Shown: positions 1 to 6,937, numbered from the stretch's first letter. The stretch: DNA of 7,244 bases from Clostridium sp. CAG:632 (GCA_000431515.1 HF991348.1:27827-35070); one strand, 5' to 3'. Notes: generated by a model from the sequence alone, not told the origin. A program made the numbers and translations.

Positions 1-218
1 GACAGGGAAAGAGCTATCAGGAAGCCATGGATGAGGTAAAAATGGTCGTTGAGGGTGTATATTCCGCAAAAGCAGCTCTGGCACTGGCAAAGAAATATAA
101 TGTAGAGGTGCCGATCACAGAACAGGTAAATCAGGTACTTTTTGAAGGACGGTCTGCAAAGGATGCGGTGACATCCCTGCTTATGAGAAACAGAACTTCG
201 GAATGTGACTGGTCATAA
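1..218 (+). CDS. gpsA: Glycerol-3-phosphate dehydrogenase [NAD(P)+], C-terminal end (partial)
   Basis: This is the 3' end of a gene that starts before the window. The frame is open from position 3 and gives 71 residues before the TAA at 216-218. GpsA is a cytosolic enzyme that reduces dihydroxyacetone phosphate to sn-glycerol-3-phosphate, the backbone for phospholipid synthesis. The visible part matches the C-terminal helical substrate-binding domain of the family. It has a GKSYQEAM lead-in, then MVVEGVYSAKAA, the family signature VPITEQVNQVLFEG, and the closing LLMRNR followed by TSE. The ATG at position 27 is an internal Met, not the start. The next gene begins 22 bases after the stop, which suggests one transcript. 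Recognition rests on remembered family motifs. The N-terminal NAD(P)-binding half is outside the window. Confidence 0.93.
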   Translation, partial: QGKSYQEAMDEVKMVVEGVYSAKAALALAKKYNVEVPITEQVNQVLFEGRSAKDAVTSLLMRNRTSECDWS

Positions 219-240
219 GAGAAAGAGAGTGAGGAAAACC

Positions 241-996
241 ATGAAGGATTTTCCTGATACGTTAAAGAAAAAATATAGATTGAACTGGAGTAAATTTTTG
301 TTCCGTATCCTGATGCTTGCCGGCATTCTGGTTACCATATTGAAATTTCCTGGAGAGATGAAGGTGCTGGAAGGAATGAATTTCTTCCGGCATTTTTCAG
401 TGATGCACCTATTTTGGCTGGCATGGTTCTGGTATATGCTGGAAAAGCTTCTGCCAATAAAAAAACTGCGGTCGAAAGGCGCTGATAAATATCGAAAAGC
501 CGGCTATCAGCCAATACAGGAACCTGATGGGGTACAGATTGATCCGGACCATAAACGACAGACAGACAGGAGAGCAGGATGGGTATTTGCAGCTTGGATG
601 CTGGCAGCAGTCGGGTTGTTCGCGGGACACAGGTTCTGGAGGCTGGATGACAGGTTCTGTTTGGTACTGACCGGATTATTCTATATCGGTGATATGGTAT
701 GTCAGCTGATCTGGTGCCCGTTCCGGGATGTTTTTATGAAAAACCGGTGTTGTACACAGTGTAGGATCTATAACTGGGACACCTGGATGCTTGTGCTTCC
801 ACTGGCTGTGACGGGTGGATTTTACGGTCTCAGTCTGTTCGGAATGGCACTTGTTGTAACCGGATCATGGGAATGGAACTACCATTATTATCCGGAACGG
901 TTTTATCCACAAACAAACCGGAATCTGCAGTGTGGCACCTGTAAAGGAGAACCGGGCTGTAAAATATGGCGGGACCGGAAAATAAGGAAAAACTGA
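241..996 (+). CDS. Cysteine-rich multi-pass membrane protein of unknown function
   Basis: A 251-residue protein I cannot name. I chose the ATG at 241 because GAGG at 231-234 lies six bases upstream. A GTG at 205 would add 12 basic residues and overlap gpsA, with no clear ribosome binding site. About five hydrophobic segments can be seen, near residues 19-36, 52-71, 113-129, 139-158 and 183-207, with a charged loop at 72-112. The most distinctive parts are two cysteine clusters. One is C159-P followed by NRCCTQCRIYNWD (C170, C171, C174). The other is a C-terminal CGTC with a further Cys (C231, C234, C240). The CxxC spacing suggests a bound metal, an Fe-S cluster or redox thiols, but this is inference. 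I have a vague memory of similar uncharacterised clostridial membrane proteins. It lies 22 bases after gpsA and is probably co-transcribed with it. The stop codon is part of a weak AT-only hairpin (994-1009) with no T tract. Confidence 0.8.
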   Translation: MKDFPDTLKKKYRLNWSKFLFRILMLAGILVTILKFPGEMKVLEGMNFFRHFSVMHLFWLAWFWYMLEKLLPIKKLRSKGADKYRKAGYQPIQEPDGVQIDPDHKRQTDRRAGWVFAAWMLAAVGLFAGHRFWRLDDRFCLVLTGLFYIGDMVCQLIWCPFRDVFMKNRCCTQCRIYNWDTWMLVLPLAVTGGFYGLSLFGMALVVTGSWEWNYHYYPERFYPQTNRNLQCGTCKGEPGCKIWRDRKIRKN

Positions 997-1086
997 AAAC
1001 GTATTTTCATACAAAAATATACTAAAATATGCCATAAAACAGGAATAGTTATTGATTTTTTCTTTATTTTATGTTAACTTAAAAAA

Positions 1087-1118
1087 CAAAACCATAATAA
1101 AGCAAAACCATAATAAAA
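1087..1118 (+). repeat. 16-bp tandem duplication in the adhesin leader
   Basis: The unit CAAAACCATAATAAAG (1087-1102) is followed directly by a second copy (1103-1118) that differs only in its last base. It lies in the AT-rich 224-base gap before the adhesin gene, about 100 bases upstream of its start codon. Each copy contains CATAAT, which resembles a -10 box, but I found no matching -35 box at proper spacing. It may be a replication-slippage product or a pair of regulator binding sites. The sequence alone does not decide. Confidence 0.85.
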
Positions 1119-1207
1119 TGTCATTAAGGGTTAAGAGATTCGACTACGGAGACGATACCAATAATAGCATAAAATTATGGATGAAATGACAAAACAGAAA
1201 AATCTGG

Positions 1208-1214
1208 AAAGGAG
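1208..1214 (+). promoter_or_regulatory. Ribosome binding site of the adhesin gene
   Basis: AAAGGAG lies six bases before the ATG at 1221. This near-consensus Shine-Dalgarno sequence fixes the start of the 1848-codon gene. It also agrees with the basic, signal-peptide-like N-terminus that follows. Confidence 0.9.
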
Positions 1215-1220
1215 TCAAAG

Positions 1221-1343
1221 ATGGGAAATTTATTTAGAAATGTAAAAGGAAGCAAATTCTGGAAACGGATGCTGGCAGGAGCCTTATCATTGTTAATGAT
1301 TCTGACTCTGGTGCCGGCAGCTGTTTCGGATGTTGTTGCCGCA
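1221..1343 (+). other. Signal peptide coding segment of the adhesin
   Basis: Residues 1-41 have a basic N-region (R6, K9, K12, K15, R16), a hydrophobic core from about M17 to V31, and a small-residue end with V39-A40-A41 fitting the -3/-1 rule. The mature chain would start with DDFEVV. This supports Sec export. The exact cleavage site is inferred. Confidence 0.85.
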
Positions 1344-4300
1344 GATGATTTTGAAGTCGTGACCTTTGACGGTTACATAAAAAGAGGAGATACGGTCATT
1401 CCGATTTCGAATGTGACAGAGGTATATGAAGGTGATATCGTAAAGATCAATTGTGCATGGAAATTATCCAATTTGATTGATACGACAGCACCGAAGCAGT
1501 TTCAGATCGATTTAAAGCAATACCTTGGAAATATAACTTTAAATCCGCAAAGCGGACAGCCTGTAACGGATAAGAACGGCAACCAGGTTGGTGAAGTTAC
1601 AATTGATTCTAACGGAATCGCAACTTATACGATTACGGATGAGGCCTTCTTGCAGGAGGGGGAACGTACAGGTACTTCTACATATGACGGTGTTGTGGAT
1701 GTGGAGAATTCCAAAGAAAATAACGGTAAAAAGGTTCCATTTAAAGTCGGCAGGGATTCAACGGTTGAAATCAAATATTATTCAGATAGAACGGAGAGCA
1801 GTCTGGAAGTATATAAGTCAAGAGATAGTAAGGCAGTGGTATCCGGTTCCAGTCTGACACAGACATTTAAGGTGAAACTGACTGCGAAAAACGGTGTGGT
1901 CAGCGGTATTAATTTAAATGATATTGCGGGAAGCGGATTAAGCAATCTGAGGAATATTACGGTAAAGACCGTAAATGGAACGAATGTCGGAGTAACACAG
2001 GGAGCAAGCTATTCCAGCATGGATGCACTGAATACGGCTTTGGAAAATGTCATTCTTGCAAAGGATGAGTATATTGAATTAGAGTATACCATGGATGTTG
2101 ATAAGGCCATTTATAACGTTACAAATACACAGATTGAAACCTATGGAAATAAAATAAAAGCAACCTATAAGAATAACCGGGATACGGATAAAGAGACAGA
2201 ATCCAGTGTTGTTTATACAGATGTCACACCTCCGTCCATTAATAAGAGCGGAACTTCTTATGATCCGGTAACCGGTCTGATCACATGGAAGATTACGATT
2301 AAATTAAATGATTTTCTGGAGGACTTTAAGAATTCCGGCAAAACGATTGAAGAGTATATCACGGGTATGCTGGACATACCGGGAGCAGGTCAGGATGCCG
2401 GCAGTGCAACGGTAAAGACGGCCCTTACAAAGGTCAGTGATGGGGAATATTATCTTGAGTATACAACCAAGGCAGCTTCTGAACTGCTGGAGGCAATTAA
2501 AATCAGTGGATATACCTTCCATAATACGTTCAAGGCTACTATTGGCGGTAAAGAGGTAAAAGGTGAGGCTGATTATTCTTATGCACCGGATATAAAGCTT
2601 ATTGACAAGGCATGGAAATCTTATGATTCTACAACGAAGGAGCTGGCATGGACAGTTACGGTAACAATTCCGGATCAGACAGTCATGCCAATCAGCAAGG
2701 TGGAGATCACAGATAATGTCGGAGGGGATATGGCGCTTCATACCTTGCAGAATACAGTCTATTATAATGGTAAGGCAATTGTTGCAGACGGAGTGATCAC
2801 TACCGATGGACAGGATATCGTTGAAAAGTTTGAGAATTCCTGGAATGGATATAAGATTACCCTGAAGGATGCATTTGTGACTGCGAATAGTAGCCGCGTA
2901 CTTAATTTTGTATATAAGACTACGATAGTCGCAGATGACTGGACAAACAAGACCGTATTCCATAATTATGCAAATCTGACATTTCATAATAATAAGCTGA
3001 ATAAAACCGTTAACCAACAGGATGAGGCTCAATGGAAGGATTCCAGCAAAAAAGAAAATGCGGTTGATAAGACAGGTACCGTATCTACAACGAAGGATGA
3101 AATTACATACACCGTAAATGTGAATTTATCTGCAATTGAAAACTTGACAAAAGGAAAAACAATCACATTGACAGACGCTATTCCGTCAACCATGAAATTG
3201 AAGGGAACTGAAACAGTAAATGCTATCTGGCTGCAGAAGGTATATAACAATGGTTATCCGTTTGACGGCAGTCAATATGGTACTGTAGCAATTACAACTG
3301 ATACTGCAACAGCAGGAAAGATCAAGTTCAGTTTTATTGTGACAGAGGAAATGGTACAGAAGGTGGAAGCTCTGGCGGCGGCAGGTTCGGATTCTGCGAT
3401 TGTCAGAATTACATATACAACCCAGATCGCAGATGAACGCTCCTTTATTAATGACGGAACAAAGAAAACAATCGTGAACAGAGTATCTGCAGAGTATGAT
3501 GGTACGGATATTGGTAATGCAACAGATACCAGAGAGCTAACACCGAAGAATCTGATCACCAAAACCGGTGAATATACGGAAGATTCCGCACCTGATGTCA
3601 GTTATACAGTTGATATCAATCCGAATGCACTGGATCTGGTGGACGGTGATACAATCACAGCAATTGATGAAATTGGTTCGGCATTGGACTTTATATTAAG
3701 CTCTGTTGTGCTGACAGAGGTAACAGATAGCGGAACGGCAGTATTAACCCAAGGAGTAGATTATGACTATTCTTTATCTGCTGATAAGCGGACATTGACC
3801 CTAACCATTCCGGATGGCAAACATTTGAAGCTTACCTATAAAGCAAAAGTAAATTCTACCATTAAGGTATATCCACTTGGATCATCTAAGCAGAATGACA
3901 GTCTGACTGCAGAAAATGCATATAACAGATTCAGCCTGAATGGTTATAATTCCAGCCAGACAAAGGGTGAAAAATCAATTGTGCATGTGGCTTATACTCC
4001 AAAGCACCAGACTGTTTCCGAGTTACGTGATATTACATTGTTCAAATACTGGACCGATCAGGATGGCAATAAGATCGCGTTGGACGGTTCTACCTTCCAG
4101 CTGCGGTATGCGACATATGATTCAGTAAACAGAAAAATGGTTGATGGTGATATTATTAAAGACAATATCACTGTATCTGCATCAGATGGCAAGATTGTGA
4201 TTAAGGATCTGCCAATAGATAAGTACTTTGTATTATATGAGACTGCATCCAAAGATGGATTTGCGGTAAACCCATATCCATATTATTTTGTATTGACCGG

Positions 4301-6767
4301 ATCTTCCGGAATCACATTACCTGCGGGTATTGATATTAAGACCTTCAGTGAAGATCAGAATGTTCTGGAATATGAGAATTCAGAGGAAGGACGGTTAAAA
4401 ATATCCAAGCGTGTGGTAAACGCAGACTGGAATGAGGTGAAGGATCGGATTTCCTTTACCGTAAAACGTGGCACGATTGTTCTGGCAACATTTACCGGCA
4501 ATGATATGGTAAGAGACGGTGATGTTTACAGCAAGACTCTGAATCAGCTGGATCCGGCTTCGAATTATACAGTAGAAGAGACTTTGCAGACAGTGACCGG
4601 CAGAACACTGAAGAATACAACCTATAAGATAGGTAATGGAGCTGAAATCATCGGAAGCCGGACAACAAATGTCAGCATAGAAAAAAATCAGACCCAGACT
4701 GTATTGTTTACCAATACATATGAACCATTGATAGAATATGGTTCTTTGAAGCTGGAAAAGGCAGTCTCAGGAGATTTGGACTGGAATGCTGTTAAGGATT
4801 CTATCCGGTTCATTGTAAAGAAGGATGGAGAAACAGTCGGAACGACATATACAGCTGCAGATTTTACATTAAATCCGACAACCGGAAAATATGAATGTAT
4901 CGTGGATAATCTTCCGGTTGGTACTTATACGGTAACAGAGACTATCACAGATAAGACCGGATATAAACGTGTTACGACTTATACCGTAAACGGTGGCGGA
5001 ACGCAGACCGGTACGGTAGTATCGAATCTGGAGATTGAGAAGGATACGGAAGCAGTGGTATCGTACGAGAATCAGTATACCGAGCAGGTCGGCTCACTGA
5101 TTCTGACCAAACAGGTGACAGGAGTCCAGAACTGGGATGATGTGAAAGACCTTCTGAAGTTTGAAGTAAAGAAAGAGGGTACAGCCACAGGTACGGTTTA
5201 TACAGCTGCAGATTTTGATTATGACGAAACACAGCAGAAGGCTACTCTGACTATCAATAATCTGCCGATTGGACGGTATTTTGTAACGGAGACCGTCACA
5301 GACAAGGCAGGATATGTTGTTTCTACTACCTATCGGGTGGATAGTACAACTGCCAGAACCGGAAATGAAGCAACCATAACTCTGACAGATGGTCAGACAA
5401 TACAGGTAGCATTTACCAATGATTACAGTGATAATGCAGGTACATTGAAGCTGACAAAGGCGTTAGCAGGTGAGGTGCCGGTTGAAGAGGTACTTAACCT
5501 GATCACCTTCCGTGTGAGAAAACAGGGCGAGGCGGCTTATCGGGACTATGGACTGAGTGAGTTTACTTTTAATCAGACAACGAACCGGTATGAACTGGAG
5601 ATTTCTGTAACACCCGGAACTTATACTGTGGAAGAGCGTACAAGGGATGCTGCAGGATATTTACTGGACACAACCACCTATGTGATCAATGCAGGAACCG
5701 AGACAGACGGAAAAACAGCAACACTTGAGGTGTTAAGAGGTGGTGTTGGAACCGTTGATTATACTAACACATACAGTAAGAATACGGGATATCTGGAAAT
5801 CACAAAGGAAATCAAAGGTGATGCCAACCGGACAGAGGCAGAACATGCATTGAAATTCCGTGTGACAAATACAGCGGATAATACGGTGAAGAATTATACG
5901 CTGGCAGATTTTACCTATCATGCCCTGACCGGAAAGTATACGCTGAGGCTGGAAGAAACCTCCGGAGAGTATATTGTAGAAGAAACAGCATATGATATTG
6001 ATGGATATATTCTTAAGAGTGTAAAATATAAGGTGACCGGCGGTACTCTGACAGAGGGTAAAAAGACCAATGCAGAGGTAGTTAAGGATCAGATAACGCA
6101 GGTGGCATTTGAGGATGATTATGAAACAGCACCGACAAGCGGAGCTTTGGAGATTACTAAGACCTTAAAGGGTGGTGTAAGCAGAAAAGCTGCCGAACAG
6201 ACATTGAAGTTTACGGTTACAGATACAGCAACAAATACCACGAAAGAATATACATTAAAAGACTTTACTTATCATGTACTGACCGGAAAATATACACTTA
6301 AGTTAACATTGCCGACGGGAACGTATCTGGTAAAAGAGACAGTTTATGATATTGATGGATATATAATGAAGAGCATTCAATATTCTATTGATGGAACACC
6401 GGTGGAAAGTCCGGCACATGCAGATGTAGTGACTGATGAGACTGTTAAGGTTGATATTGTAGATACCTATGAGAAAAAAGCAACAACGACTGAAACGACA
6501 ACAACAGCGACTACTGAGGTGACAACGACCGAAACGACAACAACAGCGACTACCGAGGTGACAACGGCTGTAAGCACTGAATCAACAACTATAGCAGCCA
6601 CTGAAGTGACGTCAGAGGTGACAACGGAGGCAACGACTGCGGTGGCCGGTCCAAAGACCGGTGACAGTAGTCCGATACAGGTTGTTATGATCCTTGGATT
6701 GACAGCATGCCTGGGAGCCGGAGTTCTGATTGCAGAGAACCGGAGAAAGAATGGAAGCCGGAAATAG
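1221..6767 (+). CDS. Giant LPXTG-like cell-wall-anchored adhesin/stalk protein with many isopeptide-type Ig and CnaB repeats
   Basis: An 1848-residue secreted surface protein, predicted to be exported by Sec and anchored to peptidoglycan by a sortase. Residues 1-41 are a signal peptide: basic KFWKR, a hydrophobic core, and likely cleavage after VAA (A41). Residues 42-339 are probably two Ig-like domains resembling MSCRAMM ligand-binding regions. Residues 340-933 hold four domains, each starting near a Lys (K342, K463, K617, K781) and ending with a strand Asn (N435, N582, N753, N902), the pattern of isopeptide-forming domains. Residues 934-1056 form a SpaA-like domain with K942, an E-box-like YFVLYETASKDGF (E1007) and N1053. 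Six tandem CnaB-like repeats follow (1057-1750), then a Thr-rich linker (about 1754-1809), GPKTGD (1810-1815), a hydrophobic segment and a basic tail (ENRRKNGSRK). Only three Cys occur, one of them in the membrane segment. A pilin-like subunit is an alternative, but I see no clear pilin (YPK) motif, and no sortase gene is in view. The ligand is unknown. Confidence 0.93.
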   Translation: MGNLFRNVKGSKFWKRMLAGALSLLMILTLVPAAVSDVVAADDFEVVTFDGYIKRGDTVIPISNVTEVYEGDIVKINCAWKLSNLIDTTAPKQFQIDLKQYLGNITLNPQSGQPVTDKNGNQVGEVTIDSNGIATYTITDEAFLQEGERTGTSTYDGVVDVENSKENNGKKVPFKVGRDSTVEIKYYSDRTESSLEVYKSRDSKAVVSGSSLTQTFKVKLTAKNGVVSGINLNDIAGSGLSNLRNITVKTVNGTNVGVTQGASYSSMDALNTALENVILAKDEYIELEYTMDVDKAIYNVTNTQIETYGNKIKATYKNNRDTDKETESSVVYTDVTPPSINKSGTSYDPVTGLITWKITIKLNDFLEDFKNSGKTIEEYITGMLDIPGAGQDAGSATVKTALTKVSDGEYYLEYTTKAASELLEAIKISGYTFHNTFKATIGGKEVKGEADYSYAPDIKLIDKAWKSYDSTTKELAWTVTVTIPDQTVMPISKVEITDNVGGDMALHTLQNTVYYNGKAIVADGVITTDGQDIVEKFENSWNGYKITLKDAFVTANSSRVLNFVYKTTIVADDWTNKTVFHNYANLTFHNNKLNKTVNQQDEAQWKDSSKKENAVDKTGTVSTTKDEITYTVNVNLSAIENLTKGKTITLTDAIPSTMKLKGTETVNAIWLQKVYNNGYPFDGSQYGTVAITTDTATAGKIKFSFIVTEEMVQKVEALAAAGSDSAIVRITYTTQIADERSFINDGTKKTIVNRVSAEYDGTDIGNATDTRELTPKNLITKTGEYTEDSAPDVSYTVDINPNALDLVDGDTITAIDEIGSALDFILSSVVLTEVTDSGTAVLTQGVDYDYSLSADKRTLTLTIPDGKHLKLTYKAKVNSTIKVYPLGSSKQNDSLTAENAYNRFSLNGYNSSQTKGEKSIVHVAYTPKHQTVSELRDITLFKYWTDQDGNKIALDGSTFQLRYATYDSVNRKMVDGDIIKDNITVSASDGKIVIKDLPIDKYFVLYETASKDGFAVNPYPYYFVLTGSSGITLPAGIDIKTFSEDQNVLEYENSEEGRLKISKRVVNADWNEVKDRISFTVKRGTIVLATFTGNDMVRDGDVYSKTLNQLDPASNYTVEETLQTVTGRTLKNTTYKIGNGAEIIGSRTTNVSIEKNQTQTVLFTNTYEPLIEYGSLKLEKAVSGDLDWNAVKDSIRFIVKKDGETVGTTYTAADFTLNPTTGKYECIVDNLPVGTYTVTETITDKTGYKRVTTYTVNGGGTQTGTVVSNLEIEKDTEAVVSYENQYTEQVGSLILTKQVTGVQNWDDVKDLLKFEVKKEGTATGTVYTAADFDYDETQQKATLTINNLPIGRYFVTETVTDKAGYVVSTTYRVDSTTARTGNEATITLTDGQTIQVAFTNDYSDNAGTLKLTKALAGEVPVEEVLNLITFRVRKQGEAAYRDYGLSEFTFNQTTNRYELEISVTPGTYTVEERTRDAAGYLLDTTTYVINAGTETDGKTATLEVLRGGVGTVDYTNTYSKNTGYLEITKEIKGDANRTEAEHALKFRVTNTADNTVKNYTLADFTYHALTGKYTLRLEETSGEYIVEETAYDIDGYILKSVKYKVTGGTLTEGKKTNAEVVKDQITQVAFEDDYETAPTSGALEITKTLKGGVSRKAAEQTLKFTVTDTATNTTKEYTLKDFTYHVLTGKYTLKLTLPTGTYLVKETVYDIDGYIMKSIQYSIDGTPVESPAHADVVTDETVKVDIVDTYEKKATTTETTTTATTEVTTTETTTTATTEVTTAVSTESTTIAATEVTSEVTTEATTAVAGPKTGDSSPIQVVMILGLTACLGAGVLIAENRRKNGSRK
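2238..4019 (+). other. Four isopeptide-type Ig-like domains (residues 340-933)
   Basis: Four successive domains share a layout. Each has a first strand with Lys and a following small or aromatic residue (K342-SG, K463-AW, K617-TG, K781-TG), a strand such as ITWKITIKLN or YTVNVNL, an acidic segment (for example LTDAIP or AIDEIG), and a last strand opening with Asn (HNTFKAT, HNYANLT, VNRVSAEY, YNRFSL). Established families with this pattern form a Lys-Asn isopeptide bond that stiffens the domain. The catalytic Asp/Glu was not assigned. Domain edges are approximate (about 340-460, 461-615, 616-777, 778-933). Confidence 0.65.
4020..4388 (+). other. SpaA-type (CnaB-like) domain with E-box (residues 934-1056)
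   Basis: The domain opens with ELRDITLFKYW (K942), passes through FQLRYAT and VIKDLPIDKYFVLYETAS (E1007), and ends with YENSEEG (N1053). The sequence from Y1002 to F1014 follows the E-box pattern YxLxETxxxxGY. The Lys/Glu/Asn set is that of prealbumin-like SpaA domains that make an internal isopeptide bond. It joins the Ig-like domains to the tandem repeat stalk. Confidence 0.75.
4389..6470 (+). repeat. Six tandem CnaB-like repeats of about 116 residues
   Basis: Repeats begin at the Gly of G-x-L-x-I/L-x-K at residues 1057, 1174, 1291, 1407, 1523 and 1641, with periods of 117, 117, 116, 116 and 118 residues; the last ends near Y1750. In nucleotides they start at 4389, 4740, 5091, 5439, 5787 and 6141. 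Each contains a Lys in strand one (K1063, K1180, K1297, K1413, K1529, K1647), a conserved Glu in a YxVxE strand (E1120, E1240, E1357, E1472, E1588, E1706) and a final-strand Asn or Asp before x-Y (N1165, N1284, N1400, N1516, D1632, D1748). These are the triads of self-crosslinking CnaB domains. Repeats 5 and 6 are the closest pair by eye, sharing FTYH, LTGKYTL and YDIDGYI. The array probably acts as a rigid stalk that holds the N-terminal domains away from the wall. Confidence 0.9.
6486..6563 (+). repeat. 39-bp in-frame direct repeat in the Thr-rich wall linker
   Basis: Two adjacent copies (6486-6524 and 6525-6563) encode TTETTTTATTEVT twice. They differ by only two silent T/C changes, and a degenerate continuation follows to about 6640. 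The segment (residues about 1754-1809) is nearly all Thr, Ala, Glu, Val and Ser, typical of wall-spanning linkers before sortase signals and often glycosylated. The near identity suggests recent slippage. Confidence 0.9.
6648..6764 (+). other. Sortase sorting signal (GPKTGD, membrane segment, basic tail)
   Basis: GPKTGD occupies residues 1810-1815. A hydrophobic stretch at about 1818-1838 (rich in V, I, L, G and A) and the tail ENRRKNGSRK follow. This is the standard three-part cell wall sorting signal, except that Gly stands where LPXTG has Leu. Cleavage is expected between T1813 and G1814. Confidence 0.85.
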
Positions 6768-6800
6768 AGTTACGGACGGAACAAAATAGGAACCGGGAAC

Positions 6801-6837
6801 AACCGAGGATAGAAAGAACCGAGGATAGAAAGAACCG
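6801..6837 (+). repeat. 16-bp tandem repeat downstream of the adhesin gene
   Basis: AACCGAGGATAGAAAG is present at 6801-6816 and 6817-6832, identical in both copies. A third copy starts (AACCG, 6833-6837) and breaks off. A related AACCGGGAAC lies just before at 6791. It is non-coding, between the adhesin stop and the terminator-like hairpin, and no function is evident. Confidence 0.88.
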
Positions 6838-6848
6838 CAAACAGAATA

Positions 6849-6877
6849 ACATAGAAACAGGACCTCTTGCATATACT
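6849..6877 (+). promoter_or_regulatory. Candidate sigma-E promoter for spoIVA
   Basis: CATATACT (6870-6877) differs at one defined position from the sigma-E -10 consensus CATACAnT. An ATA (6851-6853, in ACATAGA) lies 16 bases upstream, the spacing usual for the weak sigma-E -35 element. Transcription would start near 6884. In Bacillus subtilis spoIVA is made in the mother cell under sigma-E, which makes such a promoter expected here. The -35 match is weak, so the call is tentative. Confidence 0.45.
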
Positions 6878-6937
6878 GTAACAATATATCATGTACAACA
6901 TGATGGACAGATTACAGAACGAGCGGGAGGTCTTTTT
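6859..6937 (+). terminator. Long three-part hairpin with T tract after the adhesin gene
   Basis: The outer stem pairs 6859-6870 (core GACCTCTTGC) with 6923-6934 (core GCGGGAGGTC), allowing U-G pairs. The middle stem is CTGTAA (6876-6881) with TTACAG (6912-6917). The apical stem is ATCATGT (6888-6894) with ACATGAT (6898-6904) and an ACA loop. Five T's follow at 6933-6937, the first two also paired in the outer stem. This resembles a rho-independent terminator for the adhesin transcript, though the 50-60-base span inside the outer stem is longer than usual. The 3' arm contains the spoIVA ribosome binding site, so it may also act on translation. Confidence 0.6.
6925..6930 (+). promoter_or_regulatory. 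Ribosome binding site of spoIVA, inside the hairpin 3' arm
   Basis: GGGAGG lies nine bases before the ATG at 6940. It favours that start over the in-frame ATG at 6952, which would be 21 bases away. The same bases pair with CCTCTT in the 5' arm of the upstream hairpin. Confidence 0.8.

Noticed and set aside
205..240. GTG at 205 as the start of the membrane protein gene
   Set aside because: It would overlap the gpsA end and lacks a ribosome binding site, whereas the ATG at 241 has GAGG six bases upstream.
994..1009. Hairpin TGAAAA-CGTA-TTTTCA at the stop of the membrane protein as a terminator
   Set aside because: The stem is almost all A-T, six pairs long, and no T tract follows. It is unlikely to end transcription.
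1008..1015. CATACAAA, resembling a sigma-E -10 box, before the adhesin gene
   Set aside because: No ATA-type -35 element lies about 16 bases upstream (the nearest candidate is about 23 bases away), and the last defined base does not match. Sporulation control of the adhesin is not supported.
1052..1080. TTGATT with TTAACT/TAACTT as a housekeeping promoter for the adhesin
   Set aside because: The -35 match is moderate, but the -10 candidates match only three of six consensus bases. Not strong enough to annotate.
1119..1191. Inverted repeat TGTCATT / AATGACA in the adhesin leader, considered as a riboswitch closing stem
   Set aside because: The two 7-bp arms enclose 59 bases with no recognisable aptamer. 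I compared it by eye with the c-di-GMP-I and c-di-GMP-II consensus cores and found neither. It is probably chance in AT-rich DNA.
2304..3032. 242-residue open frame on the - strand inside the adhesin gene
   Set aside because: It lies wholly inside the strongly supported adhesin frame, its translation is low-complexity with many Ile, Cys and Leu, and it shows no domain or ribosome binding site. It is a shadow.
3858..3890. IKVYPLG near residue 882 as a pilin (YPK) motif
   Set aside because: There is no Trp upstream in the usual motif layout and no Lys after YP, so a backbone pilin role is not supported.
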